Positions 17,084 through 24,553 of a DNA stretch of 42,337 nucleotides are shown piece after piece. Made by a program: the position numbers and the translations under genes. The notes beneath the pieces are model-generated. The model saw only the letters and a list, made by a program, of their open reading frames with translations. It searched no databases and was not told where the DNA came from. Positions within the stretch are counted from its first letter, which is position 1. Each line of letters starts with the position of its first letter. The DNA is from a virus: positions 1-42,337 of IMG/VR virus record IMGVR_UViG_3300010370_000072. One strand, written 5' to 3'.

Positions 17084-17508
17084 TGGCAACGATTTCTTCA
17101 GGATATACAACTACCGTACCAATCCAAGTAGATAATCCCGCTCTATGGTCTTTCACGGCACCCGAGGACCCAACGATTAGAGTTACAGGTGTTGATGTTC
17201 TTCAGCCGCTCAACAATACAATCGTAGAATCTTACGGAGTATTCAAACCACTTGGTGCGACAAAAACGGTTGTTGTAGCACAATCGATTTATGGTATTGA
17301 TGGTACTTATCGTTTTACTATCAAAGGCGATACTCAATGGGATGAACTTTATCCAGTTCTTACCTATCAAGGAACTCTCCATGTCCATGACCCATTAGGT
17401 CGCCAAAAGTATGTTCGTTTTGTAGACCGTAAATGGACAGAATCCGGACCGATTGCTAACTTGGTTCGCGTTGTTGATGTCACCTATTTTGAGGTGGACG
17501 CACCATAA
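17083..17508 (+). CDS. Minor tail protein (tip-associated)
   Basis: 141 residues, beta-rich, beginning MATISSGYTTTVPIQVDNPALW. It contains VVVAQSIYGIDGTYRFTIKGD and ends in LVRVVDVTYFEVDAP. It overlaps both neighbours by a few bases (TAATG at each end), so it is translated with the tail-tip genes. The length and position suit a small distal-tail or hub-accessory protein. I recognise no named family. Confidence 0.7.
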   Translation: MATISSGYTTTVPIQVDNPALWSFTAPEDPTIRVTGVDVLQPLNNTIVESYGVFKPLGATKTVVVAQSIYGIDGTYRFTIKGDTQWDELYPVLTYQGTLHVHDPLGRQKYVRFVDRKWTESGPIANLVRVVDVTYFEVDAP

Positions 17509-18626
17509 TGTATCCGGTTTCCGATGATTTCAAAACGGCTATTCGGAAATCACATGTCACAAAAACCAAGATTGAGATTTATGACATGTCGAATGGCTCG
17601 ATTATTAGTACCGCATCCCCAATAGCCGGTGAGGTAACAATCGACAATCGCCGCTCAATCCGCCGTGAGTGTTCGCTTGAGTTTGTTGATACTGATGGAA
17701 CTCTAGTTCCAACCAATAACATTAGTTCAGTCTTGCTTCCATACAATCGTGAGGTAAAGATTTATCGAGGTATTGTTTTTGCCGACGGTACGGAAGAGTT
17801 GGTTCCTCTTGGAGTTTTTGTTATTACTTCAGTCGATATTCAGGAGTCGGCTCAAGGAGTGAAAATCGCTATCAAGGGTTCAGATAGAAGCCTGATTCTT
17901 GCTCGGGCTAAGTTTACAAACCATGAGTTTTATATTGAAGAAGGAACCGCAAAAGAAACCGCGATTGAAAACATTCTCAAGTATCGTTATCCAAAAGTAA
18001 AAACAATCTTCCCAACTACAAACCAAACAACGGCTCTGCTGTATCCGACCCTTGACCAATCATCCGACCCTTGGCGTGAAGCGTTGAAGATTGCTGAGTC
18101 CGCATCCATGGATTTGTACTTTGATGAAAATGGAGTCGCCCGTATGAGACCGATTCCGGACCCCGACTTTGGTACACCGGTTGCCACTTACACAGATGGT
18201 AGTGAATCCGTTCTTGTACAAATCGCCCGTTCGTTGAGTACAGATGATTCATATAACGGAGTTATCTTTACCGGTGAGGGAACAAATCTAACTATTGGTG
18301 TTATTGGTGAGGCGTGGGACGATAATCCCGCATCCCCGACCTATCGTAAAACTTATGGTGAAGTCCCATTATTCAAATCAAGCCCTACTGTTCTAACAGT
18401 TGCCGAGGCAGAAGAAGCGGCAAAGAATGAGTTGAAGAAAGTTATTGGGGCAACGGAAAAGATTACTTGGGACCAAATCGTAAATCCCGCTCACGATGTT
18501 TATGACTTAGTAAAAGTAACGCGCTCGCCAGTAGGTATAGACAAGATTTTGATGCTCGATGCTATTTCGATTCCTCTTGCCGCAAGCGGTACGATGAACG
18601 CAGTCGGACGAAGTAGGAGGTTCTGA
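17508..18626 (+). CDS. Tail-tip hub protein (DUF5047-like N-terminus)
   Basis: 372 residues. The N-terminal third (YPVSDDFKTAIRKSHVTKTKIEIYD ... GEVTIDNRRSIRRECSLEFVD) looks like the actinophage minor-tail DUF5047 type. A central part (YFDENGVARMRP, VQIARSLSTDDSYNGVIFTGEG) and a C-terminus (DAISIPLAASGTMNAVGRSRRF) have the beta-rich plan of hub/Tal-like proteins. The gene overlaps both flanking genes. A role in closing the tail tube and organising the tip is inferred. Confidence 0.8.
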   Translation: MYPVSDDFKTAIRKSHVTKTKIEIYDMSNGSIISTASPIAGEVTIDNRRSIRRECSLEFVDTDGTLVPTNNISSVLLPYNREVKIYRGIVFADGTEELVPLGVFVITSVDIQESAQGVKIAIKGSDRSLILARAKFTNHEFYIEEGTAKETAIENILKYRYPKVKTIFPTTNQTTALLYPTLDQSSDPWREALKIAESASMDLYFDENGVARMRPIPDPDFGTPVATYTDGSESVLVQIARSLSTDDSYNGVIFTGEGTNLTIGVIGEAWDDNPASPTYRKTYGEVPLFKSSPTVLTVAEAEEAAKNELKKVIGATEKITWDQIVNPAHDVYDLVKVTRSPVGIDKILMLDAISIPLAASGTMNAVGRSRRF

Positions 18627-19297
18627 TGGACCTGAGTTACTTAGTAAATCAAATCAAGGCATCGCCTCAAGGACTCCGACTTCGCCAAGGCAAAGTCATT
18701 ACAGTCAATACGACAAGAACAATCGATGTTCAGATTGCCGGTGATACAAACACTTTGCCCGGAGTTCGTTATGCCTCAAACTATGCTCCAAAGCCCGACG
18801 ACCAAGTTTGGCTTTTGAATCAAGGCGCCGACTTGCTTGCTTTTTCCATGGTTGCCGCGGCAGATAGAACTCTCGCTCCAACAGCCTCACGGAGTACAGC
18901 GCAGACCATTCCGACATCCACACAAACCGCTATTGTTTTTGACACAGTTGATTCCGATGGATGGAACTGTTGGGACCTTAGCCCAAACCCCACGCGGCTA
19001 ACAGTCCCAGTTACAGGTCGTTATTTTATTACGGCTAATGTTTCATACGAAGCGGCATCGGCAGGACACCGCGCTATCAACATTTTGAAAAATGGCACAA
19101 CCGAGTTGGCTCGCTCTGATTTCAGTCCAGTTTCAAACTCAATCGATACTCACACCACCGTAAATACTCACGCAGTTACCTTGACCAAAGGAGATTATGT
19201 TGAGTTGCGTGTGTGGCAAAACAGCGGAAGCGATTTAGACATTATGGCGGATGGGGACCATACCCCTAAGATGAGTCTTATCTACCTCGGTTCCTAG
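18626..19297 (+). CDS. Minor tail / receptor-binding protein with C1q-like domain
   Basis: 223 residues. The N-terminal 90 residues (YLVNQIKASPQGLRLRQGKVI, VRYASNYAPKPDDQVWLLNQ) form a small OB-like module that probably docks on the hub. The last 130 residues look like a C1q/TNF-type jelly roll: TAIVFDTVDSDGWNCW, PVTGRYFITANVSYE, VNTHAVTLTKGDYVELRVWQNSG and SLIYLGS. C1q-like heads are common receptor-binding domains in phage tails. It is the last gene of the tail cluster, directly before lysis. Confidence 0.8.
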   Translation: MDLSYLVNQIKASPQGLRLRQGKVITVNTTRTIDVQIAGDTNTLPGVRYASNYAPKPDDQVWLLNQGADLLAFSMVAAADRTLAPTASRSTAQTIPTSTQTAIVFDTVDSDGWNCWDLSPNPTRLTVPVTGRYFITANVSYEAASAGHRAINILKNGTTELARSDFSPVSNSIDTHTTVNTHAVTLTKGDYVELRVWQNSGSDLDIMADGDHTPKMSLIYLGS

Positions 19298-19337
19298 CCG
19301 TAGGTTAGAATAAGCCCCACAAGGATTAGGAGAATCC

Positions 19338-19622
19338 ATGGACAAAAAACAAAAGGCAATGCTCGCCTCTTATGGGCGTTCATTTCTTGCCGCAGTTACC
19401 ACAGCATTTCTCATTCAAGGTGGCGACCTGTTCGCCCTTGATGTTGATTCCCTCAAGACGATTTTGGCGGCAGGTATCTCAGCCGTTCTTCCAGTCGCAT
19501 TGAGAGCCGCCAATCCCAATGACCCGGCGTTTGGCAAAGTCGCAGATTCGATTACTGCCTCAGTTACCAAGAAACTAACCGAGCCAACAAAGAAGGCTCC
19601 AAGAAAGAAAGCCGCAAAGTAA
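19338..19622 (+). CDS. Holin-like small membrane protein
   Basis: 94 residues. One membrane helix is clear at about residues 11-28 (YGRSFLAAVTTAFLIQGG) and a second at about 38-54 (LKTILAAGISAVLPVAL). The C-terminal 30 residues are Lys-rich (KKLTEPTKKAPRKKAAK). It lies directly before the endolysin and overlaps its ATG, so it is the best holin candidate. SD GGATTAGGAG precedes the ATG. Function is inferred from topology and position. Confidence 0.75.
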   Translation: MDKKQKAMLASYGRSFLAAVTTAFLIQGGDLFALDVDSLKTILAAGISAVLPVALRAANPNDPAFGKVADSITASVTKKLTEPTKKAPRKKAAK

Positions 19623-20146
19623 TGTCAGTTGAGAAAGTCCTAGCCGCGGCGAAAGCCGAAGTTGATGCCAAGTTCAGAGAGGGCGCCAACAACGATACAA
19701 AGTTCGGTAAGTGGTTTGGTATGAATAACCAGCCATGGTGTGCGATGTATGTTTCATGGTGTTTCAAAGAGGCAGGACTTTCTCATCTAATCGCCGCTCA
19801 ATCTAAAAAAGGATTTGCTTCTTGTGATGTTGGATTGAAGTGGTTTGCCAAGAAGGGACAGATTGTTCCTGTCGGTCAAGCAAAGCCCGGAGATATTGCG
19901 TTCTTCCAGTTCGACGATGATGCGATGGCTGACCATGTAGGTATTGTTTTGAAGAATGATGGCAAAGGAACTCTTTGGGTTTATGAAGGAAATACCAGCG
20001 GCGATAATGCCGGAAGTCAGTCAAACGGTGATGGCGCATTTCTCAAGAAGCGCCCTTACAAACTCATCATGGGAGTTGCTCGTCCTGAGTACCCCGCTGA
20101 AGTCAAAGCGGCAAAGTCTCCTGACGAAGCCCGCGGAAAGGCATAA
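19622..20146 (+). CDS. Endolysin, CHAP-type amidase/peptidase
   Basis: 174 residues with one catalytic domain. The likely catalytic Cys40 sits in QPWCAMYVSWCF, His105 in MADHVGIVL, and EGNTS (122-126) supplies the acidic/Asn position. This Cys-His-Glu/Asn layout is that of CHAP enzymes, which cut amide bonds in peptidoglycan. No separate wall-binding domain is evident; the C-terminal 30 residues are charged and probably flexible. It follows the holin with overlapping stop/start and precedes a coiled-coil membrane protein. Confidence 0.9.
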   Translation: MSVEKVLAAAKAEVDAKFREGANNDTKFGKWFGMNNQPWCAMYVSWCFKEAGLSHLIAAQSKKGFASCDVGLKWFAKKGQIVPVGQAKPGDIAFFQFDDDAMADHVGIVLKNDGKGTLWVYEGNTSGDNAGSQSNGDGAFLKKRPYKLIMGVARPEYPAEVKAAKSPDEARGKA

Positions 20147-20148
20147 CC

Positions 20149-20427
20149 TTGAGCGAAGAGTTCCCAACATTAGGCGAGGTCATGCGCCGACTCGATGAAC
20201 TGACTATTGAAGTCAAACAAATGAATATCAACATCTCGCAGACTTATCTACGCAAAGATGTTTATGAGTCGGATACTGAAAGAATCACTCAGGCTATGGA
20301 CCACATTACCGACCGGCTTCAGAAAATGGAGTCCCGCTCGGAGTGGGTCGTTCGGACCGTGGGCGCTCTTTTCATTGCCACCGTTGTCGGTGCCTCAATG
20401 TATGTTGGACAGGTAATCGGGTTGTAG
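20149..20427 (+). CDS. Coiled-coil plus C-terminal membrane helix protein (lysis-associated)
   Basis: 92 residues from a TTG start two bases after the endolysin stop. Residues 1-65 form an amphipathic coiled coil (MRRLDELTIEVKQMNINISQ, ERITQAMDHITDRLQKMES) and about 70-90 a membrane helix (TVGALFIATVVGASMYVGQVIG). The plan resembles XhlA-type holin partners. The TTG start is weak but the spacing and composition support it. It ends just before the strong promoter of the recombination operon. Confidence 0.75.
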   Translation: MSEEFPTLGEVMRRLDELTIEVKQMNINISQTYLRKDVYESDTERITQAMDHITDRLQKMESRSEWVVRTVGALFIATVVGASMYVGQVIGL

Positions 20428-20430
20428 GGC

Positions 20431-20460
20431 TTGACAGCCTAAACCGGGGTTGTGTATCCT
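20431..20460 (+). promoter_or_regulatory. Promoter with -35, operator in the spacer
   Basis: TTGACA (20431-20436) and TATCCT (20455-20460) are 18 bases apart. The spacer contains AACCGGGGTT (20442-20451), the operator variant also seen at 31271 and 35639. Unlike the other copies it has a consensus -35. It drives the recombination/replication/terminase operon and is followed by GAGAGGAG before the ATG at 20485. Confidence 0.7.
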
Positions 20461-20484
20461 CTCCCGATAAGAGAGGAGTTCGAC

Positions 20485-21036
20485 ATGACCGAACCAATAG
20501 CAGTACCAGCAGTAGTACCAGTAGATGAGTTTGAGGTAGAGCAAGAACCGGCTCGCGAACCATTTACAATCGATGATGATTCAAAGGCTGATTGGGCGAT
20601 GCGAAAACTCGCTTCAATCCGGCGCAAGCAAGCAGAGAACCAAGCCATCTTTGACCGAGAAGTTCAGAGGGTCCAAGAATGGCTCTCAAAGGTCAATACA
20701 GCCCTCGAAAGAGATGCTGAATGGTTTGAGGCTAACCTGCGTCCTTACGCCCTCCTACAACGCTCTGAAGGTCGTAAATCGGTAGTTTTACCCCATGGCA
20801 CAATCAAGACCACCGCAGGACGGGCTAAGGTCGAGATTGAGAATGAAGAAACCTTCCTGACTTGGGCTAAGGAATCAGCGCCCGAGTTACTCCGAATCAA
20901 AACCGAGATTGATAAAAAGAATCTCAATGCTTTGATTACGGAAGAAAATAAAGTAATATCAACCCAAGGTGAAATAGTGCCAGCGGTCAGAGTCATACCT
21001 GCCGAGGCTTCAGTTTCATTTGTAATCGCAGACTAG
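20485..21036 (+). CDS. gam: Gam-like host-nuclease inhibitor
   Basis: 183 residues from the ATG at 20485, chosen for its GAGAGGAG ribosome site. After an acidic N-terminus comes the Mu-Gam pattern: WAMRKLASIRRKQAENQAIFDREVQRV (long helix), then LRPYALLQRSEGRKSVVLPHGTIKTTAGRAKVEI and ETFLTWAKE. Mu Gam binds double-stranded DNA ends and shields them from RecBCD-type nucleases; it is related to Ku. It lies directly before an ERF annealing protein, a common recombination pairing. It is the first gene of the middle operon. Confidence 0.88.
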   Translation: MTEPIAVPAVVPVDEFEVEQEPAREPFTIDDDSKADWAMRKLASIRRKQAENQAIFDREVQRVQEWLSKVNTALERDAEWFEANLRPYALLQRSEGRKSVVLPHGTIKTTAGRAKVEIENEETFLTWAKESAPELLRIKTEIDKKNLNALITEENKVISTQGEIVPAVRVIPAEASVSFVIAD

Positions 21037-21047
21037 AGAGGAAGTCC

Positions 21048-21737
21048 ATGAGTACAGAAAATCTATCTATCGCTCAGGCATTGAGCGAAGTTATGAAAGC
21101 AGTTGGTGGCATCGCAAAGAAGGACCGCAATCAAGCGCAGGGATTCAACTTCCGCGGTATTGATTCCGTTGTCAATGCGGTATCGCCACAACTTCAAAAG
21201 TACGGAGTCGTAGTAGTCCCGTCAGTTGAAGATTATTCATACGACACAGTTGAGATTGGTCGCAACCGAACAGCGATGGGGCATGTCAAAGTCAAAGTTC
21301 GATACACATTCGTAGGACCGAAAGGTGATGCGATTGCCGCGACCGTAGTTGGCGAAGCAATGGACTCAGGCGATAAGGCAACAGCCAAAGCCATGTCAGT
21401 TGCTTTCCGAACCGCGTTACTTCAAGCATTATGTTTGCCAACGGATGAACCGGACCCGGATGCGAGTTCTTATGAGCGTTCGAGTGCTGAGGACATTCTT
21501 CCCCCGGGAGCAGTTCTTATGAAGATTGCTCAAGCATCAACACTAGATACGCTCTCTGAAGTTGGCGCGTACTTGACTCAAGCAAAAGACAAATACGGCA
21601 AAGAGCAGATGGACCAGTTCCGAGAGAAGTTCATCGAAAAGCGTAATCAGTTGAATATCGTCAAAGATGGCGAATGGGTCACAACCGAGGGGACAACAAA
21701 TGACATCAAGCCTGAACCAACCGGAGTTACCGTATAA
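21048..21737 (+). CDS. erf: ERF-family single-strand annealing protein
   Basis: 229 residues. The N-terminal 140 residues carry the ERF pattern: IAQALSEVMKAVGGIAKKDRN, GFNFRGIDSVVNAVSPQLQKYGVVVVP, a central strand pair, then EAMDSGDKATAKAMSVAFRTALLQALCLPTD. ERF proteins anneal complementary single strands in phage recombination. The C-terminus is a variable acidic tail. The gene follows gam by 11 bases, with AGAGAGGAAG as SD, and its 3' end overlaps the next HTH gene. Confidence 0.92.
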   Translation: MSTENLSIAQALSEVMKAVGGIAKKDRNQAQGFNFRGIDSVVNAVSPQLQKYGVVVVPSVEDYSYDTVEIGRNRTAMGHVKVKVRYTFVGPKGDAIAATVVGEAMDSGDKATAKAMSVAFRTALLQALCLPTDEPDPDASSYERSSAEDILPPGAVLMKIAQASTLDTLSEVGAYLTQAKDKYGKEQMDQFREKFIEKRNQLNIVKDGEWVTTEGTTNDIKPEPTGVTV

Positions 21738-22077
21738 CGGAACTTCGGGACATAGCGGAACAGATACTTCAAAGACTCGGGCGGTCTCAGCGGACCGCTC
21801 GGGTAAGACAGCACTAAGACAAGCGCAAGCGCTCAATCTCTTAGCAGAAAGAACTTTCCACGGAATCACTTGGAAAGAACTTTCTGAAGTTACCGGACTT
21901 CACCATGGAACGGCTTCAGGTGTACTCTCCGTCCTCCACAAAGCCGGACGCATTGCGCGACTCAGAGATTCGCGGAATGGTTGTAAAGTCTATGTGGATT
22001 TGAGATGTATCAACGGTAGGCAGATTGAGATTCAGGGACGAAAGAAATCATGTCCCCATTGCGGAGGTAGTTTGTGA
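21700..22077 (+). CDS. Winged-helix DNA-binding protein with zinc knuckle
   Basis: 125 residues from the ATG at 21700, inside the 3' end of erf, with GAGGGG as SD. Residues 45-100 form a MarR-like winged helix: QAQALNLLAERTFHGITWKELSEVTGLHHGTASGVLSVLHKAGRI. The wing follows (LRDSRNGCKVYVDL). The last residues KSCPHCGGSL give a CxxC. It is one of the better candidates for a regulator of the phage operators, but no binding site can be assigned. The next gene starts at its stop (GTGA). Confidence 0.75.
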   Translation: MTSSLNQPELPYNGTSGHSGTDTSKTRAVSADRSGKTALRQAQALNLLAERTFHGITWKELSEVTGLHHGTASGVLSVLHKAGRIARLRDSRNGCKVYVDLRCINGRQIEIQGRKKSCPHCGGSL

Positions 22078-22775
22078 GTATCAAGTGGATGACGAGGGTT
22101 TGGTCAGATTCCCCCTATAACGGGACCCGCCTGATTCTCCACTTGGCGCTCGCAGACATGGCGCATGACGATGGACGCTTCTTCGCTTCACAAGCACATT
22201 TAGCAAAAAAGGCTAGATGTACAACGCACTATGTTCGAGAAGTCATCAATGAGTTGATTGCGGGAGGTTATATCTTGATAGTTACTAAAGGTAACTCGCG
22301 GGGTAAAGCCACGGTTTATCAGTTGTTGATGCCCTCAGAACTCCCAAACTCTGTTAGGGAGTCAGATTCAGAACTCCCTAACTCCGATAGGGACAACTCC
22401 CAAACTCTGACCGTCCAACTCCCTAACTCTACTTCACACCACTCGTCCTATACACCCGTCCTATCTACAACAGGCGAGACCGCTATCGCGGTCCGCCCGA
22501 ACTTTGAAGAAGCGGCAAAACGATGGTGGGAAAAACAGACAGTCAAGCCATTAGGAGCAAACGCTTGGTTCTCACTTTTGAAGATTTGTGAAGCCGCAGA
22601 GAAGCGCGGCTACACGAAGGAACAAATAGAACAGGCGTTAGATTATATCGGCACAGTTCCTTCAATGAGGCAGATGGATTTAGTTCTCCGAGGAGTCGGA
22701 GTTCGTACTAAGCATGAGCAAGGCGCTCGCAAAGCGATGGAGATAGCGGAGAAGTTCAGGGATGAATCTGAGTGA
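22074..22775 (+). CDS. Replication-initiation-type HTH protein
   Basis: 233 residues from a GTG start overlapping the previous stop. Residues 37-70 form a HTH_36-like domain (FFASQAHLAKKARCTTHYVREVINELIAGGY). A Ser/Asn-rich linker with repeated ELPNS units follows (about 88-120). A helical C-terminus (WWEKQTVKPLGANAWFSLLKICEAAEKRGYTKEQIEQALDYIG) resembles DnaD/RepO-like initiators. Location after recombination genes and before a helicase-loader-like gene supports replication initiation. The origin is not visible. Confidence 0.7.
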   Translation: MSIKWMTRVWSDSPYNGTRLILHLALADMAHDDGRFFASQAHLAKKARCTTHYVREVINELIAGGYILIVTKGNSRGKATVYQLLMPSELPNSVRESDSELPNSDRDNSQTLTVQLPNSTSHHSSYTPVLSTTGETAIAVRPNFEEAAKRWWEKQTVKPLGANAWFSLLKICEAAEKRGYTKEQIEQALDYIGTVPSMRQMDLVLRGVGVRTKHEQGARKAMEIAEKFRDESE

Positions 22776-23154
22776 AGTCGCCCTACTTGTAGGGTTCGCC
22801 GGAATCTATGACCTCCGTATCCAAGTCGATGAGTTGAAAGTTCGAGCATGGGCTGAATCTCTTGATGATGATATTCCTCTCGAGGATGGAAAGAAAATAA
22901 TCTCTGCTCATTACGCAAACGCAGATACCGCAGTCAATCCATCTCATATCAATCGAGAATGGAGACACCGCAAAGCATCAGCAGTCGAAAGACAACGAAG
23001 CGAGCGCTTATCGCTAGAGTTGGAAGAGGCAAAGAAAAGTAAGGCACCGCCGGAAGTTGTCGCTGTTTATATGGCGGAAATACGAAAAGCGCTGAAGAAG
23101 GGTAATGATGCTCCGGTGGAAACAGATTCACGACAGGTGGCATCTGACTTATGA
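22762..23154 (+). CDS. Helicase-loader/G39P-like helical protein
   Basis: 130 residues overlapping the previous gene by 14 bases. The first 70 residues have the pattern seen in actinophage G39P-type loader proteins: VDELKVRAWAESLDDDIPLEDGKKIISAHYANADTAVNPSHINREWRHRK. The remainder is a charged helix (ERLSLELEEAKKSKAPPEVVAVYMAEIRKAL). G39P-like proteins recruit the host replicative helicase. No helicase or primase is encoded in the window, so reliance on host machinery is inferred. Confidence 0.65.
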   Translation: MNLSEVALLVGFAGIYDLRIQVDELKVRAWAESLDDDIPLEDGKKIISAHYANADTAVNPSHINREWRHRKASAVERQRSERLSLELEEAKKSKAPPEVVAVYMAEIRKALKKGNDAPVETDSRQVASDL

Positions 23155-23353
23155 AGATATTCCGGTTTGTCGCATGGCTACGCAACTGGCGGTTCAGACG
23201 AACTCAGCGATATGCCCTGCTTGCTTGGACGCCATCGCGGATGAAAGACTCCAATGGCAAAATCTAAACCTCTCCGAGTTGATGACGAAACTCGTTTCAC
23301 CGTTCTCGCCCGAGGAGATTACAGGTGCGAACGATGCCGACAAGATTACTTAG
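23105..23353 (+). CDS. Small cysteine protein overlapping both neighbours
   Basis: 82 residues starting ATGATG at 23105, 50 bases inside the previous gene, with GAAGAAGGG as a weak SD. It contains RWHLTYEDIPVC and, 17 residues after that Cys, ICPACL, a possible zinc site of the C-x(n)-CxxC kind. It overlaps the HNH gene by 100 bases. The WHLT...PVC...CPAC pattern looks like small actinophage zinc proteins, so I believe the frame is used, with moderate confidence because of the double overlap. Confidence 0.55.
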   Translation: MMLRWKQIHDRWHLTYEDIPVCRMATQLAVQTNSAICPACLDAIADERLQWQNLNLSELMTKLVSPFSPEEITGANDADKIT

Positions 23354-23643
23354 GCAAAAGAGTTTCAATCCATCACCGCAGACCAAGGATGATGGGCGGG
23401 TCAAAGAATGAAGAGTTACACAAGACGGCAAACCTCATCGCTCTTTGTGGCTCCGGAACAACTGGATGTCATGGATGGGTTGAAAGTAATCGAGAGGAAG
23501 CGCGAAACCTTGGTTATCTGATTGTCAAAGTCGAGTCGGCTTCAGAGATACCTTTCAAAGACTTGAATGGTGATTGGTGGCTGATTGACAACGATGGGCA
23601 AAAAACGCAGTTTGACTTCACTCGAAAGTTCCCTCATGTTTAG
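23254..23643 (+). CDS. HNH endonuclease
   Basis: 129 residues. The HNH motif is clear: YRCERCRQDY (first CxxC), VSIHHRRPRMMGGS (catalytic His pair), ELHKTANLIALCGSGTTGCHGWVESN (second Cys pair and final His), then REEARNLGYLI. HNH enzymes next to or within packaging and replication genes often assist terminase or act in recombination. Here the gene lies 2.1 kb before the terminase pair. The ATG at 23254 lies in the 3' part of the overlapping small gene and has no strong SD. Confidence 0.88.
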   Translation: MAKSKPLRVDDETRFTVLARGDYRCERCRQDYLGKRVSIHHRRPRMMGGSKNEELHKTANLIALCGSGTTGCHGWVESNREEARNLGYLIVKVESASEIPFKDLNGDWWLIDNDGQKTQFDFTRKFPHV

Positions 23644-23646
23644 TCC

Positions 23647-24054
23647 ATGGAATGTTTTTGCCAACTGGATGAGATGGAGCAAACCATCTTCACGCTTGAG
23701 TTCCCATTTCGTCCATGGACCACAAACGCAGAGCGGGCTGGCAATCGATGGGAGAGAGCGAAACTTACAAAAGAGTGGCGCTCCGGTTTTCAACTTTTGG
23801 CGAAATCTGAGAAGATACCGCCTATGGCTTGGATTACCGTTACGGTCGAGCCTCATCAGAAAGGTGGTCGCCTTCAAGATGTAGGTGCGTGTAACCCGGC
23901 AGTCAAAGCGGCGATTGATGGATTGGTAGACGCAGGTGTTTTACCTGACGACTCTCCTGAGTTCGTTAGGTCGCTTGTATTCCTGCCACCCAAAAAAGAT
24001 AAAAACGCATTGGTGATTTATATTCGAGGAGTAAAGAAAGAGAGGATGTTATGA
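23647..24054 (+). CDS. RusA-like Holliday-junction resolvase
   Basis: 135 residues; an internal ATG at 23674 is an alternative start. The signature is RLQDVGACNPAVKAAIDGLVDAGVLPDDSPEFV, the RusA-type acidic cluster (D...KAxxDGL...DD). An N-terminal strand pair (FTLEFPFRPWTTNAER) and the strand ITVTVEP complete the small alpha/beta fold. RusA resolves four-way DNA junctions before packaging. It follows the HNH gene by 3 bases and overlaps the next start (ATGA). Confidence 0.82.
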   Translation: MECFCQLDEMEQTIFTLEFPFRPWTTNAERAGNRWERAKLTKEWRSGFQLLAKSEKIPPMAWITVTVEPHQKGGRLQDVGACNPAVKAAIDGLVDAGVLPDDSPEFVRSLVFLPPKKDKNALVIYIRGVKKERML

Positions 24055-24257
24055 ACTGGGAAGTTATTTGGACCGCAGTTGGATTACTTACAGCCGGTTT
24101 ATTTTTTGCGCCCTTTTATATCGCATTAGCAATCGCGTATGAGAAATCGCGTAGCAAAGTTCATTTGGAGTTTGTAGCAACAGCAAACGCAGTCGAGAAG
24201 AAGGTCAAGTTCGATGAAGCGGTAGAACGCCTATTCGAAGAAGGAGAAGCGAGATGA
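24051..24257 (+). CDS. Small membrane protein
   Basis: 68 residues. One membrane helix covers about residues 4-29 (EVIWTAVGLLTAGLFFAPFYIALAIAYE). A charged amphipathic helix follows (VEKKVKFDEAVERLFEEGEAR). Start and stop overlap both neighbours by four bases (ATGA), so it is translated inside the replication operon. No family is recognised. A membrane-anchored accessory or superinfection role is possible, but nothing supports one specifically. Confidence 0.7.
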   Translation: MNWEVIWTAVGLLTAGLFFAPFYIALAIAYEKSRSKVHLEFVATANAVEKKVKFDEAVERLFEEGEAR

Positions 24258-24553
24258 GTACGGTACTAGAGGCAGTTGAGTTAGACGGTCAAGGATTGGA
24301 TGAGGTCAAACTTCTAACTGAAGCAATCCGCACCCATCAATCACAGATTCACGATTTAGGAAAGAGACGCAAACAGTTGATTTTGCGACTTCGTAAACAG
24401 CGAATCACTTATCGCGAGATTGCTCAAGCAATGGGAGTAAGTGAGCAGTTGATTTACAAAATCATCCGCAACGATATTCCAAGAGAACCTGAGTATGATG
24501 CGAGCGGAAATATCGTTCGCAGAAGAGGGCGTCCACCAAAGCCCCGCGCATGA
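24254..24553 (+). CDS. HTH DNA-binding protein with AT-hook-like tail
   Basis: 99 residues. Residues 25-75 are basic helices ending in a sigma-factor-like helix-turn-helix (RITYREIAQAMGVSEQLIYKIIRND). The C-terminus RRRGRPPKPRA contains a GRP core like an AT-hook. It overlaps the next ParB-like gene (ATGA). The same RGRPK-type motif occurs near the N-terminus of the terminase small subunit two genes later. It may regulate the phage promoters or bind near the packaging site; neither is shown. Confidence 0.72.
   Translation: MSTVLEAVELDGQGLDEVKLLTEAIRTHQSQIHDLGKRRKQLILRLRKQRITYREIAQAMGVSEQLIYKIIRNDIPREPEYDASGNIVRRRGRPPKPRA

Noticed and set aside
20458-20476. Inverted repeat CCTCTC/GAGAGG that could hide the gam ribosome site
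   Set aside because: The left arm overlaps the -10 box, so most of it would not be transcribed.
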